Source of the DNA: Chloroflexi bacterium TSY
Lineage (GTDB): Bacteria > Chloroflexota > Anaerolineae > Caldilineales > Caldilineaceae
Length of the DNA stretch: 64,000 bases
Direction of reading: 5' to 3'
Assembly: GCA_019217005.1 (NCBI GenBank)
Contig: JAHBNG010000051.1
Span: 1 to 64,000, forward strand
Both the position numbers and the translations under genes were made by a program. Within the stretch, counting starts at the first letter, position 1, and each line of letters starts with the position of its first letter. The notes beneath the pieces were generated by a model. It saw nothing but the letters and a program-made list of their open reading frames with translations, did no database searches and was not told where the DNA came from. Below are positions 39,739-48,596 of this stretch, piece by piece.

Positions 39739-39994
39739 AAGTTCTCCTTTGCCGTTTTGTCGCACGGCGGGCCGAAATCAAACGAATGTCGTCATCTCGA
39801 TGGGTGTAGACCACGACCAATACTCGTCCCAGGAAATCCATACCGAGAGAAATGAATCGCTGCTCACCATCAATATCTTGCTCCTCGAGAGTTAATGCCC
39901 ATTCATCCTCTAACGCGCCAACAGCATCCGCGAAATCTATGTCGTGTTTCTCGAGATTAAATTGAGCTTTATCGGGATTCCATTGGTAGCTCAT
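39719..39994 (-). CDS. brnT: BrnT-type ribonuclease toxin
   Basis: 91 residues from ATG 39994. QWNPDKAQFNLEKHDIDFADA and RISLGM/DDDIRLISARRATKRQRRTYE features match BrnT, a RelE-fold RNase that slows translation. The AT-rich stretch just before the ATG, TGCACAATTTGTGCATACAA on the complementary strand, contains a palindrome TGCACAATTTGTGCA at about 40007-40021 that is a good candidate operator for the BrnT-BrnA complex. Confidence 0.87.
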   Translation of the reverse strand: MSYQWNPDKAQFNLEKHDIDFADAVGALEDEWALTLEEQDIDGEQRFISLGMDFLGRVLVVVYTHRDDDIRLISARRATKRQRRTYERKRA

Positions 39995-40006
39995 GAGCAA
40001 ATTGTA

Positions 40007-40021
40007 TGCACAAATTGTGCA
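40007..40021. promoter_or_regulatory. Palindrome upstream of brnT, possible operator
   Basis: TGCACAAATTGTGCA-type palindrome in the promoter region of the toxin-antitoxin operon, about 13 bp before the toxin ATG. The assignment as operator is by position only. Confidence 0.5.
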
Positions 40022-40139
40022 CGAGTCAAGTGTGAGCAGATCTGTGACCTGACATGAAACAAGGGAGGAGCTAACTCAGCTTTCTGCTCTTAGTTCGTAG
40101 ATTTCTTTGCAAAGAAGAGCTGGAAGATGCCATAGCTAC

Positions 40140-41228
40140 TCAAAGTTCCCCCAGTTTTTCCAATACCGGCCACAAATCCAACTGCTCAACGGCATGGCTG
40201 CGATAAATGCCCAATCCATCCGCTCCGTTATTCATCACAATTTTCCCGGCAGCCAACATAAGTTCGGGATCCTGAAAACTGCCTGGATGATAGGCCGACA
40301 ACTCGGCAATGACAGGCACGCGGCCATTGGCAACCCCCACTGCATGGCGAATCTGTTGTTCGAGTTTGGTCAGGTCCGAATCGGTACGAAACCAGATATA
40401 GAACTCATCCAGAATTCCTTGCTCGATCCAAGCCGGCCAGTCATGGAGTAGCTTGAGATAGTCGTCCGGCTCACCCGTAATCATGGTTGTGGAGAAGACA
40501 GCGTTTGGAGACAGTCGCTTGACCTTGGTCCTCAGTTCGGAGAGGAAAAGGGTGACGTAGTCAGCGCGAAATTGCATCCACTCTGGATCGTCATTCGGGA
40601 GTGCAAAGGCATCCTTTCCCGTCTTTTCTCGAAACTCAGCGACCACACGATCTTCATAACCATAGGGTACCACACCATTTTCATCTTCATTGCCCAGCAC
40701 AAACTCGACCTGGATACCGTCTCCTTTGGTTGCTGTTAGGGTGTCTAGAAAGATTTGGGACTGATTCTCCCGTACTTCTGGGAAGGCCGGGCTGAGGTAG
40801 ACGTCTTCCCCTGGATTGAGGGTATAAGCACAGCTGCGAGTCAGGCTGCGGTATTCGGGGTGTTTGCTGGCAAAGTCGGCCACCGTCGTGGTGACCTTGG
40901 GTGCATCGTAGATGGGAATGTGGTCTTTCAAGATTGCGTTGGCTTGCGGATCGTCCACCGGAACACGTATAAAGTCTACGGACCAGCCATAGGTAACCCT
41001 AGCGCTGCCGTAGCGGGGAAAGGAGTTGTAGTTGATGTAGGGATCTACCTTAATTCCGACTTCATGAGCGGCTTCAGTCAGGGCAAGCGTACGATCTCCA
41101 CCAATGATCTTCGAAATGCCAACATCGGCACATTTCTTCACCCAATCTGGCAAGTGTTCAGCGTAATCGGGGCTGTCGGGGGTACTATTCACAGCGGGTG
41201 GTCCCCAGAGTATCAATCGTTCAGGCAT
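40140..41228 (-). CDS. Glycoside-hydrolase-like TIM-barrel protein
   Basis: 362 residues. It looks like a (beta/alpha)8 barrel related to the GH10-like/DUF4015 group: WVKKCADVGISKIIGGDR, VDPYINYNSFPRYG, GDGIQVEFVLGNEDENG, ILDEFYIWFRTDSDL and NNGADGLGIYRS follow strand-helix order, and GVVPYGYEDRVVAEFREKTG is a typical segment. No signal peptide. It may act on a sugar in the cytosol or be a non-catalytic relative. Same direction as, and 187 bp after, the aminotransferase-fold gene. Confidence 0.65.
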   Translation of the reverse strand: MPERLILWGPPAVNSTPDSPDYAEHLPDWVKKCADVGISKIIGGDRTLALTEAAHEVGIKVDPYINYNSFPRYGSARVTYGWSVDFIRVPVDDPQANAILKDHIPIYDAPKVTTTVADFASKHPEYRSLTRSCAYTLNPGEDVYLSPAFPEVRENQSQIFLDTLTATKGDGIQVEFVLGNEDENGVVPYGYEDRVVAEFREKTGKDAFALPNDDPEWMQFRADYVTLFLSELRTKVKRLSPNAVFSTTMITGEPDDYLKLLHDWPAWIEQGILDEFYIWFRTDSDLTKLEQQIRHAVGVANGRVPVIAELSAYHPGSFQDPELMLAAGKIVMNNGADGLGIYRSHAVEQLDLWPVLEKLGEL

Positions 41229-41415
41229 ATCTGCTATGCTACCTTTCTTGGCTTGTTTTGAACACTATGTATACTCCGCAGCAGCACATTATAACATTAT
41301 CTCTCGACTAAAAAGTGTTATTTTATGGCGCTGCTCAGTATAACGTTTCCTCTCCACCTTTTCTTGATGCGGGTTTACCGACCAAATAGTCTCGAATGGC
41401 TATCGTTTCATTGTA

Positions 41416-42609
41416 TTAATTTCTTAGGCCCTCCTCGATGCCTTCCAAAAGCCGTCCCACCTCATCTTGCGTATTATAGGCAGCCACCGAAATACGCATG
41501 GCAACCTTCACAGGATCAGGGGGTGCGGTCAACCATTGGGCTTTGACGACCACTTTCTGCCTCTCGTACAAATGCTCAACAAGCGCATCCATGTCGGTTT
41601 TGGTAAACCCATCAAACATAAGTGAGGAAATCCCTGCATATTTCCCCTCTTCCAATGATGTAATAATCCGGGCCCGATCTATCTGGAAAACGCCTTCACG
41701 GAGCGTTTGAGTTAGGCCTGCCGCTGTGGCTTGAATGGTATCCAAGCCGATGCTTTCTGCAATCTCAACGGCCTTGCCTAAGCCAACCACAAGAGCATGG
41801 TTATAAGTACCAATCTCGCTACGAGAACTGGCTGTTGCGACAGGAGTTGGTGCGTCTTCGAGCGTCCACGGATTACGGTCGGGAATGAAGTTGGGGCGAT
41901 AGTTGGGCAGTCGCTTATTGGAGACCACCACGAATCCTGTTCCCATGGGACCCAGAAGCCACTTGTGACCGGAGCCAACCACATAGTCGCAATTGAGTGC
42001 CGCGAGGTCCACAGGCATCTGGCCGACGGTTTGGGCCACATCCAGCACAACAGGAGCCCCCCACTCGTGAGAGATATCAGCTGTCTCTCGCACTGGCAAC
42101 AGGCAGCCGTCCGGGGAAGAGATGTGGCTGATGCAGACCAACTTGGTGCGCTCGGTTAGAGCAGAAGACAGGTTCTCCAAGAGTACATCATCGCCCTGAT
42201 CCGCCGGAATCACTTTCACATGAACGCCATACTCGTTCCGCAGTTCATGGGAAACACCATATGTACTGACATGCTCTGACGAAGTCATTATCAATTCATC
42301 GCCGGGTTGCCATTTGATGCCGTGAATGACCAGTTGCATCGCGCGGGAAGTATTGATCATAATGGCCAGTTCCTCATTGGGAACGTTGAGCAGCCGCGCC
42401 AACTGGCTTCGCGCCACAGCTTCCCGCTCGACATGAGACGCACGACCAGCCGGTGTGGCTGGTCCGTGGTGTGCCTCCGCCTCCATCACCTCTCTTACCG
42501 TTTTTAACACAGGGTTGGTGGCTGGACCATAAGTGCCTGTTTGGAAATAGGCTACCTCCCGCGTCATGGGGAGCTCTTGCCGCAGCTCTTCCACCGTCAT
42601 TTTTGGCAT
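41416..42609 (-). CDS. Aminotransferase class V-fold PLP enzyme
   Basis: 397 residues. VGSGHKWLLGPMGTGFVVV contains the Schiff-base Lys; VVLDVAQTVGQMPVDL supplies the PLP-ring Asp; MINTSRAMQLVIHGIKW is the phosphate-binding region. Similar to isopenicillin-N epimerase/cysteine-desulfurase-like proteins; the reaction is not determined. GAGAGGAAT precedes ATG 42609. Confidence 0.85.
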   Translation of the reverse strand: MPKMTVEELRQELPMTREVAYFQTGTYGPATNPVLKTVREVMEAEAHHGPATPAGRASHVEREAVARSQLARLLNVPNEELAIMINTSRAMQLVIHGIKWQPGDELIMTSSEHVSTYGVSHELRNEYGVHVKVIPADQGDDVLLENLSSALTERTKLVCISHISSPDGCLLPVRETADISHEWGAPVVLDVAQTVGQMPVDLAALNCDYVVGSGHKWLLGPMGTGFVVVSNKRLPNYRPNFIPDRNPWTLEDAPTPVATASSRSEIGTYNHALVVGLGKAVEIAESIGLDTIQATAAGLTQTLREGVFQIDRARIITSLEEGKYAGISSLMFDGFTKTDMDALVEHLYERQKVVVKAQWLTAPPDPVKVAMRISVAAYNTQDEVGRLLEGIEEGLRN

Positions 42610-42851
42610 ACTCGATTCCTCTCAACGCCATTTGTAATCGATTTCTATTCCAATCAATAATAGGAGGGTATATTGGGTTTTACTTTGAATGTGAGGTCAG
42701 TTGATATCTTGTTCGCTCTGTCGGAGGGATGAATTCTATTGTAACAGTTTGTGTCTTATTGTCAAAGCCCAGCGCACATTTGGGTATGTGTCAGATTTCT
42801 GGGAAACAGAGTTGTTGTGCTGCTGCGGCGTATATAGTCAAGCTAGCGTCT

Positions 42852-43985
42852 TTATGAAGAGACAATCTTATATACCCGAAACCCCACTTCTTCAGCATCC
42901 TCCATCTCCTGCAAGACATGCCGAATCCGCTCCTTCCCAATTTCAGCAATTGTCTCGAAACCAGCCAGCCAAGCACGCGAATTTTCGGGCGTTGGCTCAG
43001 GTTGCTGCACCATGATAAATCGACGCTTGCCGCCATCTGCTTGATTCTGGGTCAACACGGCATGAGCCATGCTGCATGAGCCAGCGAAAAAGTCGAGGAC
43101 AAGATCACCTTGATCAGAATTGGTGTCTGTTCCAATGGTCAGGAAATAGCGTAGGTAGTCAGTTGGTTTGGGATTGTTGAAGAGAGAGACGCCAAAGAGC
43201 CGCTTAATCTCTTGTGTGCCTTTGTTGTAAAGCCCCACCAAGCTCTTGGGCACCAAAGATGCAGGTGCCCCCATGGCATTGCCCAAGTGCTTCTTGATGT
43301 AAATATTCCAGCTTGCTTGATGGCCTTCTTCATTAATTAGTGGGCTGGTTTTGGTTGCTTTAAAGACCACTAGATCGTCTTGTAGCGCCCGTTCGAAGCG
43401 TTCACGGACAAAGCGAAAGAGATAACCTGGTCGTGGTTGGACAAGCGTTCCATCGGGGCACTCGATTAAATAACGTTGCTTTTCATTGGTCGAAGCCGTT
43501 ATCCAAGCGAAATCCTTTTCTCGATAGGGACCACGTCCATCTTTCCGTTTATACTGCCTAACTGCCTCCTGTGAAAGTGGTGCAAAGAGTTTGGGAAGCA
43601 TCTCAATGTCTCGAGCATAGCAAAGGGCATACTCATGATTGCGATTCACATATTTTGCCCGTATCCCCCCTGCCGTGGACGAATGCCAAACAAACTGAGC
43701 AACGAAGTTTTCTTCTCCGAAAATTTCATTCATGACCATCTTAAGATGGTGCACTTCGTTGTCATCAATACTGATAAAAATGAGACCATCAGGACGCATC
43801 AATTGACGTGCGAGGATCAGACGCGGCGTTATCATCGATAACCACAACGCATGCTGCATTGTCCGCTGATTCAATCCAGATGCTGGAACGTCTGGGAGTT
43901 GGTCATCTATCGAGTCTGATTGTGATGAACTATGTAGAGCCTGTTTTCCATTTTCCTGAACTTTCTCTCGATAGAATCGATCCTT
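42852..43985 (-). pseudogene. Mod-type DNA methyltransferase, C-terminal part
   Basis: Begins right after the ISAzo13-like element with KDRFYREKVQENG. It contains RPDGLIFISIDDNEVHHLK (methylase motif V region) and, near its end, LVLDFFAGSCSMAHAV, the AdoMet motif I in the position found in beta-class/type III Mod enzymes. Motif I has Cys-Ser where Gly-Thr is usual, which may impair cofactor binding. Joined to the N-terminal part, 459 codons are continuous. No res helicase gene is adjacent. Confidence 0.85.
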
Positions 43986-43988
43986 ATA

Positions 43989-45289
43989 GGCTAAACCAAA
44001 AAAATAAATAATTATACGCGAACGAGAGAATGGAGAGGGGGAATAAGGACAAACCATTTTTCTAAACCAGGTAAACGTTGGAAGCGTTGTTCCAAACGGT
44101 CCATCTCTTTCTGAGTGAGTTTGACGCCGGTCTCATAAAGAGTGGAATTCAGGTGAACGAAGGGTTGTAGTTGGTTAAAGCGAAAAGAACGGGCAAAATT
44201 GAGAACGGTCTCAAGAGAATCGAGAAGAGAACCGTTCCAGTGTTTTTCAAGATGGCCCCAAACCCGTTCGATGGGGTTGTATTTACTGTGATAAGGAGGG
44301 TAGCAGGCGAGCTGAATAGAGAGACGATAGTGCTCAACAAACTGAGTGAGACGATACATAAACTGAGTCCGACGGGTATGATTTTCGGGACCATTGTCCT
44401 GATTGATCACGAGGGTCTTGACGTGAGGAAAGTGTTCACGTACGCTTTCCCAAAAAATCAATCAGGCAGTCGACAATACAGTCACTCGTCACTTTCGACT
44501 GAGTCAAGTAAAGAAAGAGTTCCTTGGTTGAAGGGAGGTAAATGCCAAAAGGAGTGACTTTCTCGGTCTTCTTATCTTGAAAGTCATGATCGAGCGCTTT
44601 GACAACCACTCGACTTATCCCTTCTCTCGAGAAACGGTCAAGTAAAATCGTCGCTTTGGCATCCCAAGAGAGGCGCAGAACCGTCTCGTCTGCATCCGCT
44701 TCTTGATTGATCTGATGAATTCTATCAAAGATCGCATCGGTCTCTGGGATCTTTTTCACTGGTTGACTTTTTTTGACCCGGTTTGAGCCATAGCCTAACT
44801 CATTGAGCTTCAAGCGGATGGCCTCTTCGCCAGGCAATTCCTCATCTGTGTATCCTTTCTGCTCGATGAGCTGGGTACGCATTTCGGCGGCGGTTAGTCG
44901 AGTGTACAATTGGGGTCGAAAGGTGGGATCGGTCTGGCTGAATTGATCGGCGATTTCAACCATATCGGCCAGTAAAGTGGGGATATGGTCTTCGGCTTTT
45001 GCGACCACGTCGGTGGCTTTGGTCGACATAACAGAAGCCGCCTTCTAGTTCTTCCAGGGCTTTGGCTATCGTCGCCCGATTCCAGCCCAACTCTCGTTCT
45101 GCTTTCGTCGGACTCCCTTCGCATATCGTTTTGACCGTTTGGGCCATGAAGTGCCTTCTTTCGTATCCACTTAACATGGCCTTCGTCTCTTTCAAGACTT
45201 CAACCATTTCTGGCGAGATTGTCATTTTTGCTCCTTTTGGAGAGCTAGTTTAACACCTTCTCGCGTATATTTTATTTTTTGGATTGGCC
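43989..45289 (-). mobile_element. ISAzo13-like insertion sequence copy 2
   Basis: 1301 bp, same ends as copy 1, with ATA duplicated at 43986-43988 and 45290-45292. Inserted a few codons after the methylase motif DPPYNTG. Differs from copy 1 by one extra base in an A-run and a T-run and lacks three bases near 44,914. Confidence 0.92.
44012..45225 (-). pseudogene. ISAzo13-like transposase copy 2, frameshifted
   Basis: Frame 1 (45225-44956) and frame 2 (45029-44436) are related by the same +1 change as in copy 1. Here frame 2 runs on through PVKKIPETDAIFDRI because the T-run has seven bases, but a six-A run near 44,455 breaks the frame within LIDFWESV; frame 3 (44461-44012) has the catalytic DNGPENHT and NPIERVWG parts. 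Neither copy encodes a single intact enzyme. Confidence 0.8.
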
Positions 45290-45532
45290 ATAAACAAAAT
45301 CTTTTCCCGTGTTATAGGGTGGATCGATATAGATCATCTTCACTTGACCCAAATACTGCTCTTGTAGCAGCTTGAGGGCTTCGAGATTATCGCCTTCAAT
45401 GAAGAGATTTTCTGTTTGATTCCAGAAGAGAGACTCCTCTGGCATAGGAATCAATCTCCCCAACGTTGGCGTCTGCGCGAGACGAAGGGCCTCTCGCTTG
45501 CCAGGCCAAGTAAATGAAAAGGATTCATACAC
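45290..45532 (-). pseudogene. Mod-type DNA methyltransferase, N-terminal part
   Basis: The frame reads YESFSFTWPGKREALRLAQ, ENLFIEGDNLEALKLLQEQY and MIYIDPPYNTGKDFVY; the last carries methylase motif IV (DPPY). An in-frame TGA lies about 24 bases before the GTG at 45532 and the usual first 40-50 residues of such proteins are absent, so the gene appears truncated at its N-terminus as well as split by the IS. Confidence 0.85.
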
Positions 45533-45622
45533 GAGATTTTCCTTGCCTCAGCCTTGATGAAATTTAGTGAATACAGTTACCCAATTGTTCTGTGCTACCT
45601 TTATACAGCAGAACAAGAGACA

Positions 45623-45698
45623 GTGTGTCCCAATGTGTATAAATGAAGACCACTCAGTCAGGGAACATGCTCCATTGACACCCTTTGTGGCATACACC
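45623..45698. repeat. MITE-C copy 3 (degenerate)
   Basis: GTGTGTCCCAATGTGTATAA ... CACCCTTTGTGGCATACACC, clearly related to the copies at 32069 and 39137 but with more mismatches between arms. Confidence 0.7.
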
Positions 45699-45741
45699 CA
45701 GACAAGATGAGCCAGAATAAGCCGTTTGTTCTACAATATTT

Positions 45742-46422
45742 CTACAAGAATCCCAATTCACGACCGCGTAATGCAGCTTGTGTTCTATCACGCACACCGA
45801 TTTTTTGTAAGAGGGATGTTACATAGTTCTTGACGGTTCCTTCGGCGAGGAAGAGGCGTTGGGCAATCTCGCGATTGGTTAAACCCTGAGCGAGCAAGCG
45901 CAAGATCTCCAGCTCACGTTCTGCCAATGGCTCTGCTAGACCAGCATCAGGTGTGCGCGCTGGCTTGGCAAGACGTGCAAACTCAGCCACTACTTTGCGC
46001 GTAACAGAGGGATCAATCAGTGCGTTGCCTGCAGCCACAGTGCGGATGGCGTGGGCCAATTCATCACCTGATACTGCTTTGAGCAGATACCCTTGAGCAC
46101 CGGCCCGCAATCCTTCGAAGACAAATTCATCCTCATCAAACGTCGTGAGGATGATGACTTTGGCGTCGGGCCAGCGTTCGCAGATCCGACGCGTCGCTTC
46201 GACACCATCCATACCCGGCATACGGATATCCATCAGAACGACTTGGGGGTGAAGCAACGCATACTGATCAAGAGCGACCTGACCATTCTCAGCCTCACCC
46301 GCGACATTGAGATCTGGCTCAAGTTCCAGCAGCGTTCGCAACCCATCGCGCATTAAGCGCTGATCATCGACGAGCAATATGCTAATTTCTTCAGTTGAAC
46401 CAGCCTTGAATGAATGGGTCAC
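45742..46422 (-). CDS. NarL/FixJ-family response regulator
   Basis: 226 residues. Receiver domain with acidic pair VDDQRLMRDG, phospho-acceptor Asp65 in VVLMDIRMPGMDG, Thr/Ser switch ILTTFDEDEFVFEG and Lys in YLLKAVSGDE. LuxR-type helix-turn-helix at the end (LAERELEILRLLAQGLTNREIA, split as seen over residues 163-184). ATG 46422 overlaps the TGA of the ThDP enzyme gene (ATGA). The matching kinase type is the HisKA_3 protein now divided between 33938 and 48376. Confidence 0.93.
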   Translation of the reverse strand: MTHSFKAGSTEEISILLVDDQRLMRDGLRTLLELEPDLNVAGEAENGQVALDQYALLHPQVVLMDIRMPGMDGVEATRRICERWPDAKVIILTTFDEDEFVFEGLRAGAQGYLLKAVSGDELAHAIRTVAAGNALIDPSVTRKVVAEFARLAKPARTPDAGLAEPLAERELEILRLLAQGLTNREIAQRLFLAEGTVKNYVTSLLQKIGVRDRTQAALRGRELGFL

Positions 46423-47963
46423 AAGATAACCTCGATCAGGCGCGGTCCTCGATTCTTTACGGCAGACTCAAACTGGCTGGCGAATTCTTCGGCTGTTGTG
46501 GCCTGCGATGCCTCAACACCCATCCCATTGGCAATTTGACACCAGTCGAGATCGGGATTTCCCAAATCTAACATCTGTTGCGCTTTGGGACCACTGCCGT
46601 CTGCACCAACCTTTTGCAATTCCACTTGCAAGATAGCGTAAGCTCTATTTGAAAAGAGCACAGTTACAATGTCCAGATTTTCGCGGGCCATGGTCCAGAG
46701 CGATTGAACTGTGTACATAGCCGAACCATCGGCCTGCATGTTGAGAATTTTGCGATCAGGGCAGGCAACAGCCGCGCCAACTGCCATGGGCAATCCATTT
46801 CCGATCGCGCCACCCGTGACGCGGATCTCATCGTAGGGTGGAGCTCCGGCCATCCACTTTTGCGCACCACGGCCAGAAGTCACCGCCTCCTCGGCAATCA
46901 CAGAGTGCTCTGGCATAAACGCGGAAACAGTGGCCCAAACTTTCGGTGGATCAATGGGACCGGTCGGCAATGGTGGGCGGTTTCGCTCGTGAATCCGGCC
47001 TGGTTCATCGGGTACGTGTAGCTCTTCAATCAGTGCTCCTAGGGCTGCAATTGGGTCATCTTGAGGCGTTGCAAGGGTATGAATCTGGCAATCGGGTGGC
47101 ACAGGCGTACTTGGTGTATCGGGGAATGCAAAGAAATTTACGGGCTGTCCTGTACCAACCAGGATGATGTGGGCAGTGCCTTTAAAAGCCTTTAGTGCCT
47201 GTTCAACAGGGTAAGGTTGGGTTTCAATCATCGCGCGTCCGGCACCACGCTGGATCCGCCCATTGGCCATCTTGCACATCAGTCGACTGTTTGTTGCGTG
47301 CCCGATCCGGCTAGCAAGATGCAATCCATGCTCCATCAGCACTGTTCCTGACATAAAAAACATCGTTGGTTCGTCATTACGCAGGATGCTGGCAATTTCG
47401 GAAATCCGTTGGCTATCGACACTGGTTGGCTGAGGAAGCCGTGGCGCAGGTGCAGGATCTACGCTTTTTTCCCAGGTGCAGTCACCGGGTAAGATCAGCG
47501 TCGCGATCTGTCCTGGCGGCTGCATGGCCGCAGCGATCGCTGCAGCACCATCAGCCGGGACGCTCACAGCGTCTTTGGATGAATGTACCCAGGCAGAAAC
47601 AGGGCGCGCCACAGATTCGATGTCAGATGTCAAAGGCGCGTCGTATCGTAGATGATAAGTTGCATGGTCACCCACAATGTTGACAATTGGGCTTCCAGCA
47701 CGTTTGGCGTTGTGTAGGTTCGCAAAGCCATTGCCTAGACCTGGGCCGAGGTGAAGCAAAGTTGCGGCCAGCTTGCCCGCCATCCGTCCATAGCCATCCG
47801 CTGCGCCGGTGCAAACACCTTCGAACAGGCCAAGAACTGTACACATGCCAGGGACTTTGTCGACGGCAGCCACAAAATGCATTTCGGACGTGCCAGGATT
47901 GGTAAAACAGACGTCAACCCCACCATTAACCAGGGTTTGGATTAAGCTTTGGGCACCATTCAT
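46419..47963 (-). CDS. ThDP-dependent enzyme, acetolactate synthase/benzoylformate decarboxylase-like
   Basis: 514 residues. The N-terminal domain has CFTNPGTSEMHFVAAVD with GLFEGVCTGAADGYGRM, which holds the conserved Glu that activates thiamine diphosphate. The C-terminal domain has the ThDP/Mg motif region ILNMQADGSAMYTVQSLWTMARENLDIVTV with GDG replaced by ADG. The length is shorter than IlvB (about 560-600), and the catalytic pocket suggests a decarboxylase or carboligase of unknown 2-oxo acid, not a certain acetolactate synthase. Co-translated with the response regulator. Confidence 0.87.
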   Translation of the reverse strand: MNGAQSLIQTLVNGGVDVCFTNPGTSEMHFVAAVDKVPGMCTVLGLFEGVCTGAADGYGRMAGKLAATLLHLGPGLGNGFANLHNAKRAGSPIVNIVGDHATYHLRYDAPLTSDIESVARPVSAWVHSSKDAVSVPADGAAAIAAAMQPPGQIATLILPGDCTWEKSVDPAPAPRLPQPTSVDSQRISEIASILRNDEPTMFFMSGTVLMEHGLHLASRIGHATNSRLMCKMANGRIQRGAGRAMIETQPYPVEQALKAFKGTAHIILVGTGQPVNFFAFPDTPSTPVPPDCQIHTLATPQDDPIAALGALIEELHVPDEPGRIHERNRPPLPTGPIDPPKVWATVSAFMPEHSVIAEEAVTSGRGAQKWMAGAPPYDEIRVTGGAIGNGLPMAVGAAVACPDRKILNMQADGSAMYTVQSLWTMARENLDIVTVLFSNRAYAILQVELQKVGADGSGPKAQQMLDLGNPDLDWCQIANGMGVEASQATTAEEFASQFESAVKNRGPRLIEVIL

Positions 47964-48032
47964 AAAATTCTCGCTGTGTTGGTTTTTTGATTCAGGACTT
48001 GTAAAAGAATAGACATGATAGGGATTGAAATT

Positions 48033-48104
48033 AGGACACGGATGAACACAGATTTCACGGATTGATTCTGAGATGATCCGTGTTCATCCTGAAAATCCGT
48101 GTCC
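48033..48104. repeat. Hairpin of ATCCGTG words
   Basis: Arms of about 29 bases, GGACACGGATGAACACAGAT... and ...ATCCTGAAAATCCGTGTCC, with few mismatches. Same word family as 3241-3306. Lies in the gap between the ThDP gene and the kinase fragment. Confidence 0.75.
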
Positions 48105-48184
48105 CATATTCTTAATCTTTATAATCTCTAATAACTGCACTTCTACCCGACGGAAAACGGTCAAGTTTATGGCAATGTTCAGTA

Positions 48185-48376
48185 TTATTCAGTTTTTGAC
48201 GATTTTTCCTGGATCGGCACAGAAAATGATAGCCGAACACCCTGACCTGGTTGGGATTCTAAATGTAAGGAGCCGCCTACCTGAATTGAACGTTCTTCAA
48301 GACCACGCAAGCCAAAGCCTTTTCCGTTCTTTGATTGTTCAATGCCGATACCATCATCGCGGACCGAAAGAACGAT
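48185..48376 (-). pseudogene. Sensor histidine kinase, C-terminal part
   Basis: Sixty-three residues starting at the MITE-A end: SVRDDGIGIEQSKNGKGFGL is the G1/G2 ATP-binding region, then GGSLHLESQPGQGVRLSFSV, the last strands of HATPase_c. No start codon of its own. It is the exact continuation of the kinase N-terminus that stops at 34942: ...RLDRQNGS + IVLSVRDDG... The sum 1005 + 192 bases is divisible by three. Confidence 0.92.
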
Positions 48377-48377
48377 A

Positions 48378-48596
48378 CTCAGTAGATCCAAATTTGGCGT
48401 TTTTGGCTATTTTCAGTCGAGATTGCAGGGATTTTGGAGTCATTTATTCAGATTTCGGTTACAGAAAACAACCTATTTCATATCTGAAAATCGCCCAAAT
48501 CTAACGCAAAAACTAGATATCGACCAGCAAATTTGTATTTATGTCAACTGTTTAGCCAGAATTCTCTCTCAAAACCTGAAATTTGGATCTACTGAG
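48378..48596 (+). mobile_element. MITE-A copy 5 (forward), rearrangement junction
   Basis: 219 bp, in the opposite orientation to copy 4 at 34943. Left flank ATA, right flank ACT. The left side is the histidine kinase C-terminus and the right side an ABC ATPase fragment, so it bridges two unrelated broken genes. Confidence 0.95.

Noticed and set aside
46419..47963. Calling the ThDP enzyme IlvB (acetolactate synthase)
   Set aside because: It is too short and has ADG for the GDG motif; the substrate cannot be read from the sequence, so only the superfamily is given.
48342..48596. Start of a 723-codon frame leading into the M14 protein
   Set aside because: The first part is antisense to the kinase C-terminus and then MITE-A; only the portion after 48597 is gene-like.
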